Positions 63,828-64,000 of a stretch of DNA of 64,000 nt are shown here, piece by piece. Made by a program: the position numbers and the translations under genes. The notes beneath the pieces were generated by a model. That model was not told where the DNA came from. It searched no databases and was given only the letters and a program-made list of their open reading frames with translations. How positions within the stretch are numbered: position 1 is the stretch's first letter; each line of letters begins with the position of its first letter. The DNA is from G020354785 sp964461435. Lineage in GTDB: Bacteria > Bacteroidota > Bacteroidia > Bacteroidales > UBA10428. The stretch lies in the NCBI GenBank assembly GCA_964461435.1, contig CAYWUI010000014.1:1-64000 (forward strand). Reading direction: 5' to 3'.

Positions 63828-64000
63828 TTAACGCCGGTAAATAAAAAACTGACTTAAAACAATAAATATTAAAGACATCACTGTACTAAGAATGACTCTG
63901 AAAAAAGTACTGAAAAAATTTCCAAACCTGAAAATTTCAATATAAAATAGTACAAAATGATGAGCAAAGATTAGAATAAGTGCATACCTGGTAAACCAGT
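63828..64000 (-). CDS. mreD: Rod shape-determining protein MreD, C-terminal part
   Basis: Only the last 57 residues are inside the window (WFTRYALILIFAHHFVLFY, then IFRFGNFFSTFFRV and a membrane segment ending in FFIYRR). The frame is open to the window edge and ends 3 bp before pbp2. The hydrophobic segments and the position before pbp2 and rodA identify MreD, a membrane partner of MreC and MreB. Confidence 0.75.
   Translation of the reverse strand, partial: WFTRYALILIFAHHFVLFYIEIFRFGNFFSTFFRVILSTVMSLIFIVLSQFFIYRR

Overview
The window looks like chromosomal DNA from a draft genome or MAG of a Bacteroidetes (Bacteroidota) bacterium. Evidence: type IX secretion (T9SS) C-terminal sorting domains on several secreted proteins, a GldA-like gliding ABC ATPase, the long IspG with an inserted domain, the alternative Bacteroidete GlmU, the Npt/HEAT nucleotide-transporter family, lipoproteins with acidic residues after the lipobox Cys, several TTG-N19..23-TAnnTTTG promoters, and moderately AT-rich DNA. 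A run of exactly 100 Ns (30319-30418) is a scaffold gap.

Layout. 1-6218: partial asnS, TPR protein, NUDIX protein, gldA-like gene, metK, a small secreted protein. 6236-11598: ispG, a nucleotidyltransferase-GHMP kinase fusion, a PAS protein, and two secreted proteins, with two copies of a dispersed inverted-repeat element. 11604-19630: tsaC and a glycosyltransferase, then a lysine/DAP and aromatic amino acid block (dapL divergent from lysA-dapF-aroA-aroC), in which DapF and AroC both lack canonical catalytic residues. 19916-36181: the accessory block: a membrane nucleotide-transporter/HEAT/cNMP-like protein, a three-domain TIR protein, a STAND ATPase with one membrane segment, coiled coil and WD40 propeller, an outer-membrane barrel, a propeller lipoprotein and a giant repeat-rich T9SS protein. 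All read in the same direction, and the TIR and STAND genes overlap. This is the best candidate for an undescribed system: a possible envelope-spanning surveillance or signalling device.

36184-49910: mostly housekeeping: psd-cdsA-ftsH-rsfS divergent from birA; SRPBCC and pyrE divergent from a NUDIX gene; a TlpA-like protein, coaD, a decayed HAD phosphatase, a LiaF-like protein; lon, glmU-like, rpmE2. 49996-57541: a GNAT-like protein, tRNA-His, a decayed secreted gene, a membrane protein, a SiaC-like regulator, a CPBP protein, a TonB-dependent-receptor-like barrel and a lipoprotein. 57669-64000: gpsA, pgi, acpH, and the cell-elongation genes rodA, pbp2 and the 3' end of mreD.

The window mixes core metabolism (SAM, isoprenoid, DAP/lysine, chorismate, phospholipid, CoA, glycolysis), protein quality control (FtsH, Lon) and envelope growth with one surface/signalling block. 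No CRISPR array, rRNA, complete transposase or prophage gene was seen.
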